Source: Gammaproteobacteria bacterium UBA4421
GTDB lineage: Bacteria > Pseudomonadota > Gammaproteobacteria > Pseudomonadales > Azotimanducaceae
Direction of reading: 5' to 3'
Length of the DNA: 64,000 nucleotides
Assembly (NCBI GenBank): GCA_002389675.1
Contig: DGQF01000010.1
Span: 140,795-204,794 of the forward strand
Part shown: piece by piece, positions 25,840-34,781 of the stretch
Layout: the number at the start of each line of letters is the position of its first letter
Numbering within the stretch: the stretch's first letter is position 1
Notes under the pieces: generated by a model
Database searches by the model: none
Told to the model about the DNA's origin: nothing
Seen by the model: the letters and a program-made list of their open reading frames with translations, nothing else
Translations under genes and position numbers: made by a program

Positions 25840-27777
25840 GTGTCAAATATCCAAATTCCAGGTACCGATGCTGACCTCCGTGCCGCTTTGGCGGATGTTA
25901 ATTTGCCGACGCTATTGATGGTGATGACGCAGCTTGCAGGTGATGATCGGTGGATGATTCCGCGTTACCAACCAGCCCCCATTCAAGTACCCGAGGGTAG
26001 TTTGTTTCCCGATGATTCGGGTGACTTTAGTGATGAGATAGCCAATGAAATTCTCAATGCAGCGTTTGAGATGTTTGTGGAACTGCGAGATCAAGGCGGA
26101 GTATTGCCCCCGGCGCCTACCCTTGCGCGGATGCGGCAGATGCTGGAATTTTCTACTGCGGAACCCTTGGACGATGCCTTCTGTGCGATGCTTTTGGAGG
26201 AAACGCGTTTTGTAGACCGCGACGATCAATGGCGCGTGCAGTTAGACAAGGCCTTGCAAGGCAGTCAGGTAGAAGGATTTAAGGTGCTGATTGTGGGTGC
26301 CGGGATGTCTGGCATTTGCAGTGCAGCAAAACTCAAAGCCGCTGGTATTCCTTTTTCCATCATTGAGAAAAATGCCTCAGTGGGCGGCACTTGGTATGAA
26401 AATAGCTATCCCGATTGTGGGGTAGACACACCAAATCATTTTTATTCATTTTCGTTTGAACGCAATCCGAACTGGTCGGGTTATTTTTCTAAGCGAGATG
26501 AATTGCATGCGTACTTTGAAGCGTGTGCAGATAAGTTTGGTATTCGCGACGCGATTGAGTTTAATTGTGAAGTGAAAAGCATGCAGTTTGATGCCGATTT
26601 ATCAATGTGGCGCGTTGACGTTGAGGATAGAGAGGGCGGCATATCGACTCACATCGCGAATGTGGTCATCAGTGCAGTAGGCCAGCTTAATCGGCCAAAC
26701 ATACCAGAATTTCCCGGGGCAGAAAGTTATGAGGGGGAGCAGTTTCATTCCGCGCGCTGGCGCCATGATGTGGCGTTGGAAGGCAAGCGGGTGGCTGTCA
26801 TAGGGACAGGTTGCAGCGCGGTGCAGTTGTTACCAAAAACGGCAGCAAAAGCCGCGCATGTTTCTGTCTTTCAGCGCTCGCCGCACTGGATAACGCCGAA
26901 TAAGGATTATTACCAACCGGTTGAAAAAGGTTTGATCTGGGCACTCAACCATATGCCGTTTTACGCCGAGTGGCACCGTGCGCGCATGATTTTCAGCACG
27001 ATGGATCGGAATTGGCCTTCAGTCTCCGCCGATCCGAATTGGGATCAACCAGATCGAGCAATGAGCGAGTCAAACGATGGCGTGCGCGAAGCGCTCACCG
27101 GCTACATCAGCGAGCATTTGGGCGCCCGTCAGGATCTAATGCCGCACTGCGTGCCTGATTTTCCTGTTTTTGGTAAGCGTGTCATCATCGATAATAACTG
27201 GTACGAAACAATTACCAGAGACAACGTGAATTTAATCTCTGATGAGATAGCGGCGCTGACGCCGAGGGGCATAAAGACCGCTGATGGAGTGGAACATAAG
27301 ATTGATGTCATCATTTATGCCACGGGATTCAACACTAATAAATTCCTTTGGCCGATGGAGGTCGTTGGACGCTCAGGGACTTCTCTGAGCGAGCGCTGGG
27401 GTGATTATCCTCAGGCCTACAAGGGGATGCTGGTGCCCGATTATCCGAACCTCTTCTCGCTGTACGGGCCAAATACTAACATCGTACACGGCGGGAGCAT
27501 TATCTACAGTGTTGAGTGTCAGGTGCATTATATCATGCAGTGCCTGACGCTAATGATAGAGCGCCAGGCAACTACCTTAGAGATTCCACACACGATTAAT
27601 GAAGCCTACAATCGAGAGGTTCAGCAGATCAGCCAACATTTGGCCTGGGGCCATCCTGGCGTGCAAAGCTGGTACAAAAATTCTGAAGGGAAAGTTGTCA
27701 ACAATTCACCCTTCAGTAATCTGGAATTTTGGCAACGAACCCATGATGCGGAGCCGGATTATTTTGAGGTGAGTTGA
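25840..27777 (+). CDS. Flavin monooxygenase, Baeyer-Villiger type
   Basis: About 645 residues. A 130-residue N-terminal extension of unknown role precedes the FAD motif VLIVGAGMSGICSA (about residue 151). The family fingerprint F-P-G-A-E-S-Y-E-G-E-Q-F-H-S-A-R-W is present, followed by the NADP motif VAVIGTGCSAVQLLP. Such enzymes insert oxygen next to ketones to give esters or lactones. The extended N-terminus resembles the larger BVMOs that act on bulky or cyclic ketones. I chose GTG 25840 because AAAGGGAG (25827-25834) lies upstream; an in-frame ATG at 25813 is the alternative. It is divergent from the GFA/LLM pair. Confidence 0.88.
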   Translation: MSNIQIPGTDADLRAALADVNLPTLLMVMTQLAGDDRWMIPRYQPAPIQVPEGSLFPDDSGDFSDEIANEILNAAFEMFVELRDQGGVLPPAPTLARMRQMLEFSTAEPLDDAFCAMLLEETRFVDRDDQWRVQLDKALQGSQVEGFKVLIVGAGMSGICSAAKLKAAGIPFSIIEKNASVGGTWYENSYPDCGVDTPNHFYSFSFERNPNWSGYFSKRDELHAYFEACADKFGIRDAIEFNCEVKSMQFDADLSMWRVDVEDREGGISTHIANVVISAVGQLNRPNIPEFPGAESYEGEQFHSARWRHDVALEGKRVAVIGTGCSAVQLLPKTAAKAAHVSVFQRSPHWITPNKDYYQPVEKGLIWALNHMPFYAEWHRARMIFSTMDRNWPSVSADPNWDQPDRAMSESNDGVREALTGYISEHLGARQDLMPHCVPDFPVFGKRVIIDNNWYETITRDNVNLISDEIAALTPRGIKTADGVEHKIDVIIYATGFNTNKFLWPMEVVGRSGTSLSERWGDYPQAYKGMLVPDYPNLFSLYGPNTNIVHGGSIIYSVECQVHYIMQCLTLMIERQATTLEIPHTINEAYNREVQQISQHLAWGHPGVQSWYKNSEGKVVNNSPFSNLEFWQRTHDAEPDYFEVS

Positions 27778-27807
27778 TCCCGACGCATGAGCTTCGATAG
27801 CGGATGT

Positions 27808-27841
27808 AGCGATTAACCATGAGCAATCATATTTAATCGCT
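27808..27841 (+). terminator. Inverted repeat after the monooxygenase gene
   Basis: AGCGATTAA and TTAATCGCT form a perfect 9-bp stem with a 16-base loop, 31 bases after the stop. It lacks a T-run. Possible terminator, or the end of an mRNA. Confidence 0.35.
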
Positions 27842-27995
27842 TAACAAGCACGATGGTTAGCAACGATTTGTAGACGTTTGCTGGCGATTTCATGTAAAGC
27901 CATGTAGAGCAATCTCTCGTCACTCTCTAGCGTTGCTTGTCGTTTAGAAGTTGTTCAATTTTTTGCTGAATAGCTAAGTTCTGTAGGGCAGGGGT

Positions 27996-28087
27996 TGGCG
28001 GTAGGCAGAGGGATTGAACCCCAAGACTGTTATACAGACTTCTTCGCTTTTGAAGAGCGAGACGCAGACCACCACGCAAGACCTACC
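27996..28087 (-). tRNA. selC: tRNA-Sec (anticodon TCA)
   Basis: On the minus strand this folds as a selenocysteine tRNA, 92 bases including CCA. The acceptor pairs GGTAGGT with GCCTACC, with room for an eighth position. A 6-bp D stem (GCGTGG/CTGCGT, with G-T pairs) has a 4-base loop. The anticodon stem TCGCT/AGCGA holds the loop CTTCAAA, giving TCA, which reads UGA. A long variable arm (AAGTCTG/CAGTCTT, one mismatch) and the T-loop TTCAATC complete it. The long D stem and extra arm are diagnostic. It lies downstream of selA and selB on the same strand. Confidence 0.93.
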
Positions 28088-28240
28088 ACGGTAGATGTTA
28101 CCTAAGAATTTCTGCGAACGTTAGTAGAAATAGACTTTTCTATAGTCCCCAAGTACCCGTCGCACGCTTCCGCTAACTTTTTCCAAGCCCGCACGGGCCT
28201 CCCAAAGTCTTGATCTATTATCAATTTTTTTCGTACTCAG

Positions 28241-28602
28241 TTAATCTGTACAAAAACTCATTTCTATTTCCTGATTCTGTGAGAAGCATCCCTCATGAAA
28301 AAGGCGGCCGTCCCTGGTCCAGTTCCTCACAATACCTTCTGTTCGTTTGTTTTGAAGGCCGATTCTTCATATATCTGTCCATTCTCGTACCACTGCTTCC
28401 ATGTGCCTGTTGTCCCGTTTATGTAATGTATCTCCAGCGCAAGCTAACCATTTTCGTGATGCATTCTATTGACCCCTGTGAATCCATCAACTTCGTTGTC
28501 GGCATACAAAACCCCTTGCCGCTCAACAAGTTCACCCTCGTAAACTCTAGGAGAGGTTGCGCTTATTAGCAGTAGGGTAATTATAAGAGGCACGTATTTC
28601 AT
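28241..28602 (-). pseudogene. Broken MORN-repeat (YwqK-like) protein gene
   Basis: Reading the minus strand from ATG 28602 gives MKYVPLIITLLLISATSP, a signal-peptide-like start, then MORN-type units. MHHENG is followed by an in-frame TAG (28444-28446), where a Gln would fit. The frame continues through LEIHYINGTTGTWKQWYENG, then reaches a TGA. After a shift of frame it resumes with RNWTRDGRLFHEGCF and ends at TAA 28241. MORN repeats of this kind occur in small secreted or lipoprotein-like proteins. Two lesions make it a pseudogene. It sits between selC and selB but looks unrelated to selenium. Confidence 0.65.
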
Positions 28603-28796
28603 GGTCATTTCTCTTATTAGGGTTGTAGCGTTCGTCTAGTTTTGTTGTGTCAACACGGGATCTTCTTTAACAAGAAATCGTTTATTCATTGTTTTGTCGT
28701 AACCTTTTAGTTAAGGGTTTGGTATATCTCCACCTGCATAGAACTATAGTTTGAACTAAAAAGCGGCATAGCTGCCTGTGAGTGGCGCTATTTTTA

Positions 28797-30641
28797 TTAC
28801 AATTTGGTCCTGAGGACGACGCGGGCGTTGCCCTGGCGCCTCGTAAACCCTCGGCGGTCAAAATATTCTAAAATCTCAATAGCAACATTGCGTCCAATGC
28901 CGGTTGAATCGCGAAATTCAGCAACGGAAAACGGTTTTTCGGCGGCCAGAGTGATTACCTGCAGGGCCAGTTTGTCGAGCTGTTCGGGGAGGTAAAAACG
29001 ATGGGTCGCTAAATGCACCAGTAATTTTCGCTTCGTCAGCGCTTTCATCTGAGTTTCTATAAGTTGTTGAGGCTGCCCCCATTGCTTGGCGATATCCCCT
29101 GTTGAGGGAACCTGATTAACCCGCAAAGTGGGGGCCAATCGCTTCCATACGATCTCCAGGTCAGCGGGCAGTTCAATTTCAAGTGCCGGGAGTTGATACA
29201 GTCCGCCCTGATTGCGCAGTTTATTGGCTTGAACAAGTGCGTTCAAAACATGCTGTTTCAGTGATGGATCAAGCGCCTTGATTTGATTTTCTCGCAGCCC
29301 GGGGGAACTGGAGTTCGCCTTTTGGTGTTGCTCAACGGCTTTATAGGCTCTGCGAATTTGATCCAGCCAATAGGCTTTGCTGCAGACCAGCCCGCCAAAA
29401 CGCTGCATCTCCAGTTTCTCTGTGAGTGCACTCATGCTTGATTCGGTTAGATGCCAGACTGCTCGGAACGCTTGGGTGTCGACGACATGCGCCTGCGCCA
29501 GACGAGATAGACTTGATTCAGGACTGATTTCAGAATAACAATCCAGTCTGGCCAGTCGCGTTCCTGATCGGCGCCGGTCGCTATGTTGGGTCTGTGCATG
29601 GCAAACAAAAGCGCCGCCCAAGGTGAGATCTAAGCTCTGGTCTCGTAGGATCAATTGATCACCCTGCCGGAAAGGTAGCGGTTCATCACACACGAGATCC
29701 ACCCTAGAGGAACCGCCGGACATCGCCTTGCGCGTATCTAGTAAAGCGATTCGACCGGTGCTGTGGCTGGTGGCGTGGTAGATGTGTACGGGTGTCCAAT
29801 GCTTGATGGCCCGCGGAAACTCTGCAATCACTTCAAGGCGAACCGTAGCCTCTCGAAAATGCGGTTGCGATTCAGCGCCAAGCCAATGCCCTCGTGCAAT
29901 TGTGTTTAGGTCTAGCCCGGTGATATTTAGCGCGCAGCGATCGCCGGCTGCAGCGGCTCCCGCCGGCTGGTCTTGTGTGCGAATACCGCGGACACGCACA
30001 GCAGAGCCGCTGGGAAAATGGAACAACGTATCGTCTACCGTAATACGGCCCGAGTGGACTGTGCCAGTAACCACTATGCCTGCGCCTTTTACCGTGAATA
30101 CTCGGTCGATGGCCAGGCGAAAGGGCTTCTCCTGAACATCTAGTTGGTGAACCCGCGACGCATCGCGCAGCCTCTCCAACAAGGGTGCCATTGACGCTGG
30201 ATCCTCGATGCTGGTTGGAACAATAGCCGCGTCCTGCAGAAACGTGCCGTGTACCATTTGCTGGATATCTTGTTTTACCTCCAGCAATCGCTGCTCATCG
30301 ACCCGATCTGCTTTGGTTAGTGCAATCACGCCACTGCGGATACCTACCAGGGACAAAATGTCCAGGTGTTCCTTGCTTTGCGGCATGGGGCCATCATCAG
30401 CCGCGATGACCATTAATGCATGCTGATTGCTCGCAACCCCAGCAACCATATTGTGAATAAATTTCTGGTGTCCAGGCACATCTACAAACCCAATCTGGCC
30501 GTTGTCGATATAAGCAAAACCTAAGTCGATAGTTAGGCCACGCTGTTTTTCCTGGAGCAGGCGGTCGGTATCAACCCCACTGAGCGCGCGCACCAGCGAT
30601 GTTTTGCCATGATCAACGTGACCGGCGAGAGTGACAATCAC
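28797..30641 (-). CDS. selB: Selenocysteine-specific elongation factor SelB
   Basis: Delivers Sec-tRNA to the ribosome at UGA codons that carry a SECIS hairpin. About 614 residues: a GTPase domain (TLAGHVDHGKTSLVRALSG, DTDRLLQEKQRGLTIDLGFA, VDVPGHQKFIHNM), EF-Tu-like barrels, then C-terminal winged helices that bind the SECIS. I chose GTG 30641 because it overlaps the selA stop as GTGA and begins directly at the conserved VIVTLAGHVDHGKT; a longer frame would reach into selA. The C-terminus ends with NARVVLRTKL, typical of the last winged helix. Confidence 0.95.
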   Translation of the reverse strand: MIVTLAGHVDHGKTSLVRALSGVDTDRLLQEKQRGLTIDLGFAYIDNGQIGFVDVPGHQKFIHNMVAGVASNQHALMVIAADDGPMPQSKEHLDILSLVGIRSGVIALTKADRVDEQRLLEVKQDIQQMVHGTFLQDAAIVPTSIEDPASMAPLLERLRDASRVHQLDVQEKPFRLAIDRVFTVKGAGIVVTGTVHSGRITVDDTLFHFPSGSAVRVRGIRTQDQPAGAAAAGDRCALNITGLDLNTIARGHWLGAESQPHFREATVRLEVIAEFPRAIKHWTPVHIYHATSHSTGRIALLDTRKAMSGGSSRVDLVCDEPLPFRQGDQLILRDQSLDLTLGGAFVCHAQTQHSDRRRSGTRLARLDCYSEISPESSLSRLAQAHVVDTQAFRAVWHLTESSMSALTEKLEMQRFGGLVCSKAYWLDQIRRAYKAVEQHQKANSSSPGLRENQIKALDPSLKQHVLNALVQANKLRNQGGLYQLPALEIELPADLEIVWKRLAPTLRVNQVPSTGDIAKQWGQPQQLIETQMKALTKRKLLVHLATHRFYLPEQLDKLALQVITLAAEKPFSVAEFRDSTGIGRNVAIEILEYFDRRGFTRRQGNARVVLRTKL

Positions 30642-31987
30642 GGAGTTAAAGCCAATAAATTTTCGTGAAGTGCCTCTAGTGGTTCGGCACCATGCATATC
30701 TAACCAAACTTTATTGTCATTGATCCGGCCGATGACGGGAGTTGCTAGCGCACGTAATTGCGCAGCGATTTCATCGGGTGATTTGTCCTTGTGGTTGACC
30801 GTTATGCCTACGCTGGGAATTGTTTTGTCTGGCAGCGCACCGCTCCCGATTTGAGCCTGTGTTGTGACGCGTTGGGCATGCCAAGACGCCGGAAAAGCAG
30901 GCAGCAAATGATCGGCGCGCCGCTGCAACTCTTGGTTAGTCAGGGTCAGTGTTTTCAACACGGGAATGTGTTCGAGCAGCGTATCTGGATCTTCATAGCG
31001 CTTTAAAGTGGCATCCAAAAGGGCCAAAGTGATTTTGTCGGCGCGCAGAGCACGCTTGAGCGGGTTGGTCTTGATTTTTGCTAACTCATTTTTTTTGCCC
31101 ACGATTAAACCGGCCTGGACGCCCCCAAGTAATTTGTCACCGCTAAAAGTAACCACGTCAATTCCGTCATTTAGAACCGCTTGGGGAGCGGGCTCTGCTG
31201 GTAACCCCCATTTAGTTAAATCTACTAACGAACCGCTGCCCAGATCGACACAACTCGGAATCCCTTGTTTCAAGGCGAGCTCTGCGAGCTCGGCCGCACT
31301 AACTGCGGCGGAAAAGCCACCAATATAGAAATTGCTGGGGTGAACTTTGAGTAACATCGCCGCTTCGTCAAGCACAGCTTCGAAGTCGGCAACATGCGTG
31401 CGATTGGTGGTGCCCACCTCTAACAATTCGCAGCCGGAGCGCGCCATGAGTTCCGGCAATCTAAAGCTGCCGCCGATCTCGATGAGCTCGCCGCGAGATA
31501 CGGGGACTTTTTTGTTCTGGGCGAAGGTATTCAGGCAGAGTAGTAACGCCGCTGCGCCATTGTTGACCACTGTCGCCGCTTCACAGCCTATTAGCCGACA
31601 TAGTCGACGCTCCACAATTGCATCGCGGTCGCCTCGTCGCCCGGTAGCGAGGTCAAACTCCAAGTTCATAGGGCGTGTGACCAAGGCCTGTGCTTCCTGC
31701 CAGCAGGCGTCACTTAACAATGCTCGTCCTAGGTTCGTGTGAATTACCGTGCCAGTCAGGTTGAAAATCGGCGTATAACGAAGCTTGCTCAATGTTTGAT
31801 CAATTGCGGACAAATAACCGGTGGGGGTGAGGGCCCAGTTAGGTACCACGCGATTGACACGTATTTGGTCCTGCAGCGTGCGTATTTCATCGCGCACAGC
31901 TTTGGTGCCATGGTGTTGGATTAGAGGGCTGAGTTCGATTGCGCTGAGTAACGTGTCGACGGCAGGCAGATCACGAAGTTGTGGCAT
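30638..31987 (-). CDS. selA: L-seryl-tRNA(Sec) selenium transferase SelA
   Basis: A 449-residue PLP enzyme that converts Ser-tRNA(Sec) to Sec-tRNA(Sec) using selenophosphate from SelD. Recognisable are LPAVDTLL at the N-terminus, INLGRALLS-like FNLTGTVIHTNLGRALLS, and the PLP-lysine segment FSGDKLLGGVQAGLIVG. Length is close to the 460 or so of the family. It is the first gene of the minus-strand selA-selB pair and overlaps selB by 4 bases. The upstream gene, gltA, is also on the minus strand, 170 bases away. Confidence 0.96.
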   Translation of the reverse strand: MPQLRDLPAVDTLLSAIELSPLIQHHGTKAVRDEIRTLQDQIRVNRVVPNWALTPTGYLSAIDQTLSKLRYTPIFNLTGTVIHTNLGRALLSDACWQEAQALVTRPMNLEFDLATGRRGDRDAIVERRLCRLIGCEAATVVNNGAAALLLCLNTFAQNKKVPVSRGELIEIGGSFRLPELMARSGCELLEVGTTNRTHVADFEAVLDEAAMLLKVHPSNFYIGGFSAAVSAAELAELALKQGIPSCVDLGSGSLVDLTKWGLPAEPAPQAVLNDGIDVVTFSGDKLLGGVQAGLIVGKKNELAKIKTNPLKRALRADKITLALLDATLKRYEDPDTLLEHIPVLKTLTLTNQELQRRADHLLPAFPASWHAQRVTTQAQIGSGALPDKTIPSVGITVNHKDKSPDEIAAQLRALATPVIGRINDNKVWLDMHGAEPLEALHENLLALTP

Positions 31988-32157
31988 AAGAGGTTTTGTC
32001 TGAGACTTAAAGGATCAGTGTAACTCGCACAGCACAAGGGTCAAACGGGGCGCCACAGACCCAGCGAAAGTTCATTGGTGCGTCTGCAGCCCGCCGGCAG
32101 CCTTCTCTATCTGTTTGGCCTGCGTGCGTGCAAGCCACGCCTGCAAGCGCGGAGTTT

Positions 32158-33447
32158 CTATGTCTTCGCGCTGTATTCGCGCTTGGATGAGCCTTTGTAC
32201 AGCTGTCTGGGGCGACCAATTTTGTAAGGGCCGCTGATCATTTCGTTCCAGTGCGCAATCCACCCTGGTGTTCGTCCTGTAGCAAAAATCACGGTAAACA
32301 TTTCCACTGGAATACCAATCGCCTTGAGGATGATGCCGGAGTAGAAGTCTACATTCGGATACAGCCGACGGCTCACGAAATACTCGTCCTCTAGAGCAAT
32401 TTTCTCTAGGGCTTGCGCCATCTCGAGAATAGGGTCATCAGTGATGCCCAACTCGGCGAGCACTTCATGGCAGGTCTCCTGCATGACTTTCGCTCTGGGG
32501 TCATAGTTTTTATAGACACGGTGTCCGAAACCCATAATCCGAAACGGATCGTTAGGGTCTTTGGCTTTTTGGATGTACTGGTCAATATTTTCAACGCCGC
32601 CAATCTCGTCCAGCATGTTAAGGACGCCTTCATTGGCCCCGCCGTGGGAGGGTCCCCAGAGCGCTGCAATGCCGGCCGCGATGCATGCAAAAGGATTTGC
32701 ACCAGTGGAACCCGCAAGTCTAACTGTGGAGGTTGATGCATTCTGCTCATGATCGGCGTGAAGTAAAAAGATTCGGTCCATTGCACGGGCCAGCGTTGGG
32801 CTCACCTGATAATCTTCGCACGGTGTTGCGAACATCATATGCAGAAAATTTTCGGCATAACCTAAATCGTTTCGGGGGTAGATGAAGGGTTGTCCTATGG
32901 AGTATTTATAACTCATTGCCGCTAATGTGGGCATTTTTGCAATGAGTCTATGCGCTGTTATGCGCCGGTGTTCGGGGTTATCGATGTCTAACGAGTCATG
33001 ATAAAAAGCTGACAGCGCGCCGACAACACCACACATGATTGCCATCGGGTGTGCGTCGCGACGAAAACCCCGGAAAAAATTATTGAGTTGCTCGTGCACC
33101 ATGGTGTGATTTTTGATGGTGTCGACGAATAGCTTGCCTTCAGCCTCATCGGGTAACTCGCCGTTTAGCAGGAGATAGCATAGTTCTAAGTAGTTAGAAT
33201 GCTCGGCAAGCTGGTCGATTGGGTACCCGCGGTGCAACAAAATACCTTGGTCACCGTCAATATAGGTAATTTCTGATTCGCAAGCGGCCGTCGAGACGAA
33301 GCCAGGGTCATAGGTGAAATAGCCTTGGGAAGTGAGCTTGCCTACGTCTATAACGTCTTGGCCTTCATTTCCGGCATAAATCGGCAACTCAATGGTCGCC
33401 TCGCCCTCGATGGAAAGTTTGGCTGTCTTAGTGGCTTCGTTCGCCAT
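32158..33447 (-). CDS. gltA: Citrate synthase, type II
   Basis: Condenses acetyl-CoA and oxaloacetate to citrate at the entry to the TCA cycle. The 429-residue length and N-terminal beta-rich segment ([23 protein letters not shown]) mark the hexameric, NADH-sensitive type of Gram-negative bacteria. Catalytic regions are visible: [30 protein letters not shown] and [16 protein letters not shown]. It is divergent from sdhC across a 570-base gap, as in Pseudomonas and E. coli. A TATCCTCC ribosome site lies just before its ATG on the minus strand. Confidence 0.97.
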   Translation of the reverse strand: MANEATKTAKLSIEGEATIELPIYAGNEGQDVIDVGKLTSQGYFTYDPGFVSTAACESEITYIDGDQGILLHRGYPIDQLAEHSNYLELCYLLLNGELPDEAEGKLFVDTIKNHTMVHEQLNNFFRGFRRDAHPMAIMCGVVGALSAFYHDSLDIDNPEHRRITAHRLIAKMPTLAAMSYKYSIGQPFIYPRNDLGYAENFLHMMFATPCEDYQVSPTLARAMDRIFLLHADHEQNASTSTVRLAGSTGANPFACIAAGIAALWGPSHGGANEGVLNMLDEIGGVENIDQYIQKAKDPNDPFRIMGFGHRVYKNYDPRAKVMQETCHEVLAELGITDDPILEMAQALEKIALEDEYFVSRRLYPNVDFYSGIILKAIGIPVEMFTVIFATGRTPGWIAHWNEMISGPYKIGRPRQLYKGSSKREYSAKT

Positions 33448-33618
33448 GTATCCTCCCGGATGTATGAGGTCAAACCGCGGTGGGGTCTGATCTTTATTTT
33501 TTTTATATTATTCCGCGTGTCGCAAGTGGACGCTCGAGTGCACCGCCGGTTAGGTGGCTGCACACTTTTGGCTACTGGCTGCGCAGGCAGCGTATTAACG
33601 ATAGCCACATGTGTCAAT

Positions 33619-33644
33619 GTTACTCAGCTTCCCGGTTGAGTAAC
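33619..33644. promoter_or_regulatory. Inverted repeat in the gltA-sdhC gap
   Basis: GTTACTCA and TGAGTAAC are perfect 8-bp arms around GCTTCCCGGT. No T-run follows. The position, about 170 bases upstream of gltA, suggests an operator rather than a terminator. Confidence 0.45.
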
Positions 33645-33884
33645 AGCCTTTACCACCAAAGATATCAACGCGCCGTTGTTCGAAAGCGTTTGCGCTGCGG
33701 ATTATGTAAACGGTGCAGCACCCGCTTTTTCTGAGTTTAGTCCGGTTTTGCTTTTCTCCGCCTGCAGTCCTAGGGGTCCGCAAACGCCTGAAATCACGAA
33801 CCGATGCAGGTTCTTATCTTTGCTTGATTCTACGAAACCACTTTGTTTTGTCAAACAGGTCAGCAAAAGCCGTGTCTCAGGGAC

Positions 33885-33913
33885 TTGGCATTCTCGGGTA
33901 AGCGCACTAGAAT
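33885..33913 (+). promoter_or_regulatory. Sigma-70-type promoter of the sdh-suc operon
   Basis: TTGGCA (33885-33890), a 17-base spacer and TAGAAT (33908-33913), each one base off consensus. It lies about 105 bases upstream of sdhC. Confidence 0.7.
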
Positions 33914-34017
33914 CTGCGCGCCGGCCGCACCATCGATGGTCTTTTGACCCGTGCGTAATGTACGTACCGCCTTGGTTCACAACCTGTCACTAGCAGACAC
34001 AACTTGGAAGTAAAAAA

Positions 34018-34392
34018 ATGAAGACAGACCGCCCTGTCAATATCAACTTGCTCAAAATGTCGTGGCCTTTAGCCGCGCTGACATCGATCACTCATCGGGT
34101 AACGGGAGTGATTTTGTTTGTAGGCGTCGCTTTTGCGCTATACGCCTTGAACCTTGCATTGAGTTCGCCTGAAGGCTTTGCGCAAGCGGTCGTTCTGCTC
34201 GCGCAACCTTTGCCGAAATTCATTCTATTTGGACTGCTACTGGCCTTGATCTACCACATCGTGGCTGGCGTTAAACACCTGCTGTTGGACTTTCATTACG
34301 GGGATTCTCTAGATGCGGCTCAAAACGGTGCGGTCGTGGTGATTGTGGTTACCCTGATTCTCACAGCGGCAATAGGAGCATTATTATGGTAA
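34018..34392 (+). CDS. sdhC: Succinate dehydrogenase cytochrome b556 subunit
   Basis: A 124-residue membrane anchor of complex II with three transmembrane helices. It begins RPVNINLLKMSWPLAALTSITHRVTG, the typical quinone-site start with Ser and Arg. The His in YHIVAGVKHLLLDFHYG matches the haem b ligand region. With SdhD it binds haem and reduces ubiquinone. sdhD starts 7 bases before the sdhC stop, so the two are coupled. Confidence 0.95.
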   Translation: MKTDRPVNINLLKMSWPLAALTSITHRVTGVILFVGVAFALYALNLALSSPEGFAQAVVLLAQPLPKFILFGLLLALIYHIVAGVKHLLLDFHYGDSLDAAQNGAVVVIVVTLILTAAIGALLW

Positions 34393-34751
34393 CTCAAGTA
34401 TTAAGCCTAACCAGGAGCGGGCTTGCAGATTTTGTTCTCCAGCGTCTCACGGCGGTGGTACTGGCAGCTTATACGGTATGCATTCTCGCTTTCTTCATCG
34501 GTGAGCCCGTAACGTACGTCGGATTGACAGAATTTTTTTGGTCTTTGCCAATGCAGATATTCAGCACCCTGGCAACGTTATCGATAACGGCGCACGCGTG
34601 GATCGGTATGTGGACGATTGGCACTGACTATTTGCGCCCGGCGCATGTCGGTGGCAACGCCACGTCACTGCGTTTTGTCTACCAAATCGGATGTCTGCTG
34701 GCGCTGTTCGTCTACTTGGCATGGTCGCTTGGTCTGATCTGGCAATTTTAA
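34386..34751 (+). CDS. sdhD: Succinate dehydrogenase hydrophobic membrane anchor
   Basis: A 121-residue three-helix subunit. The N-terminal LTRSGLADFVLQRLTAVVLAAYT and the haem-ligand region SITAHAWIGMWTIGTDYLRP match gammaproteobacterial SdhD. It pairs with SdhC to bind haem b and the quinone. It precedes sdhA by 30 bases. Confidence 0.94.
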   Translation: MVTQVLSLTRSGLADFVLQRLTAVVLAAYTVCILAFFIGEPVTYVGLTEFFWSLPMQIFSTLATLSITAHAWIGMWTIGTDYLRPAHVGGNATSLRFVYQIGCLLALFVYLAWSLGLIWQF

Positions 34752-34781
34752 TAGAACATTGGAAATTTAGGATTTAGATAG

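Larger units (their letters stand above)
33448..34017. other. Long divergent gap between gltA and sdhC
   Basis: 570 bases with no gene I can support. It holds the gltA leader, an 8-bp inverted repeat at 33619-33644 and a clear sigma-70 promoter for the sdh operon at 33885-33913, which leaves an sdhC leader of about 100 bases. In other gammaproteobacteria this gap carries much of the TCA-cycle regulation (ArcA, CRP and small-RNA targets); no such site is recognisable with confidence here. Confidence 0.7.

Noticed and set aside
28444..28446. TAG in the MORN gene as a recoded amino acid
   Set aside because: TAG is not read by tRNA-Sec, no pyrrolysine machinery is seen, and a second lesion follows. 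Decay is simpler.
28210..28569. 119-residue plus-strand frame in the selC-selB gap
   Set aside because: It is antisense to the MORN-repeat pseudogene, and its residues look random.
27778..28796. Genomic island inserted at selC
   Set aside because: tRNA-Sec genes are known integration sites, but I found no integrase and no direct repeat of the tRNA 3' end nearby.
32072..32263. 63-residue minus-strand frame overlapping the end of gltA
   Set aside because: It has no recognisable family, begins inside gltA in another frame and has no clear ribosome site. The 170 bases between gltA and selA are better read as a short intergenic stretch.
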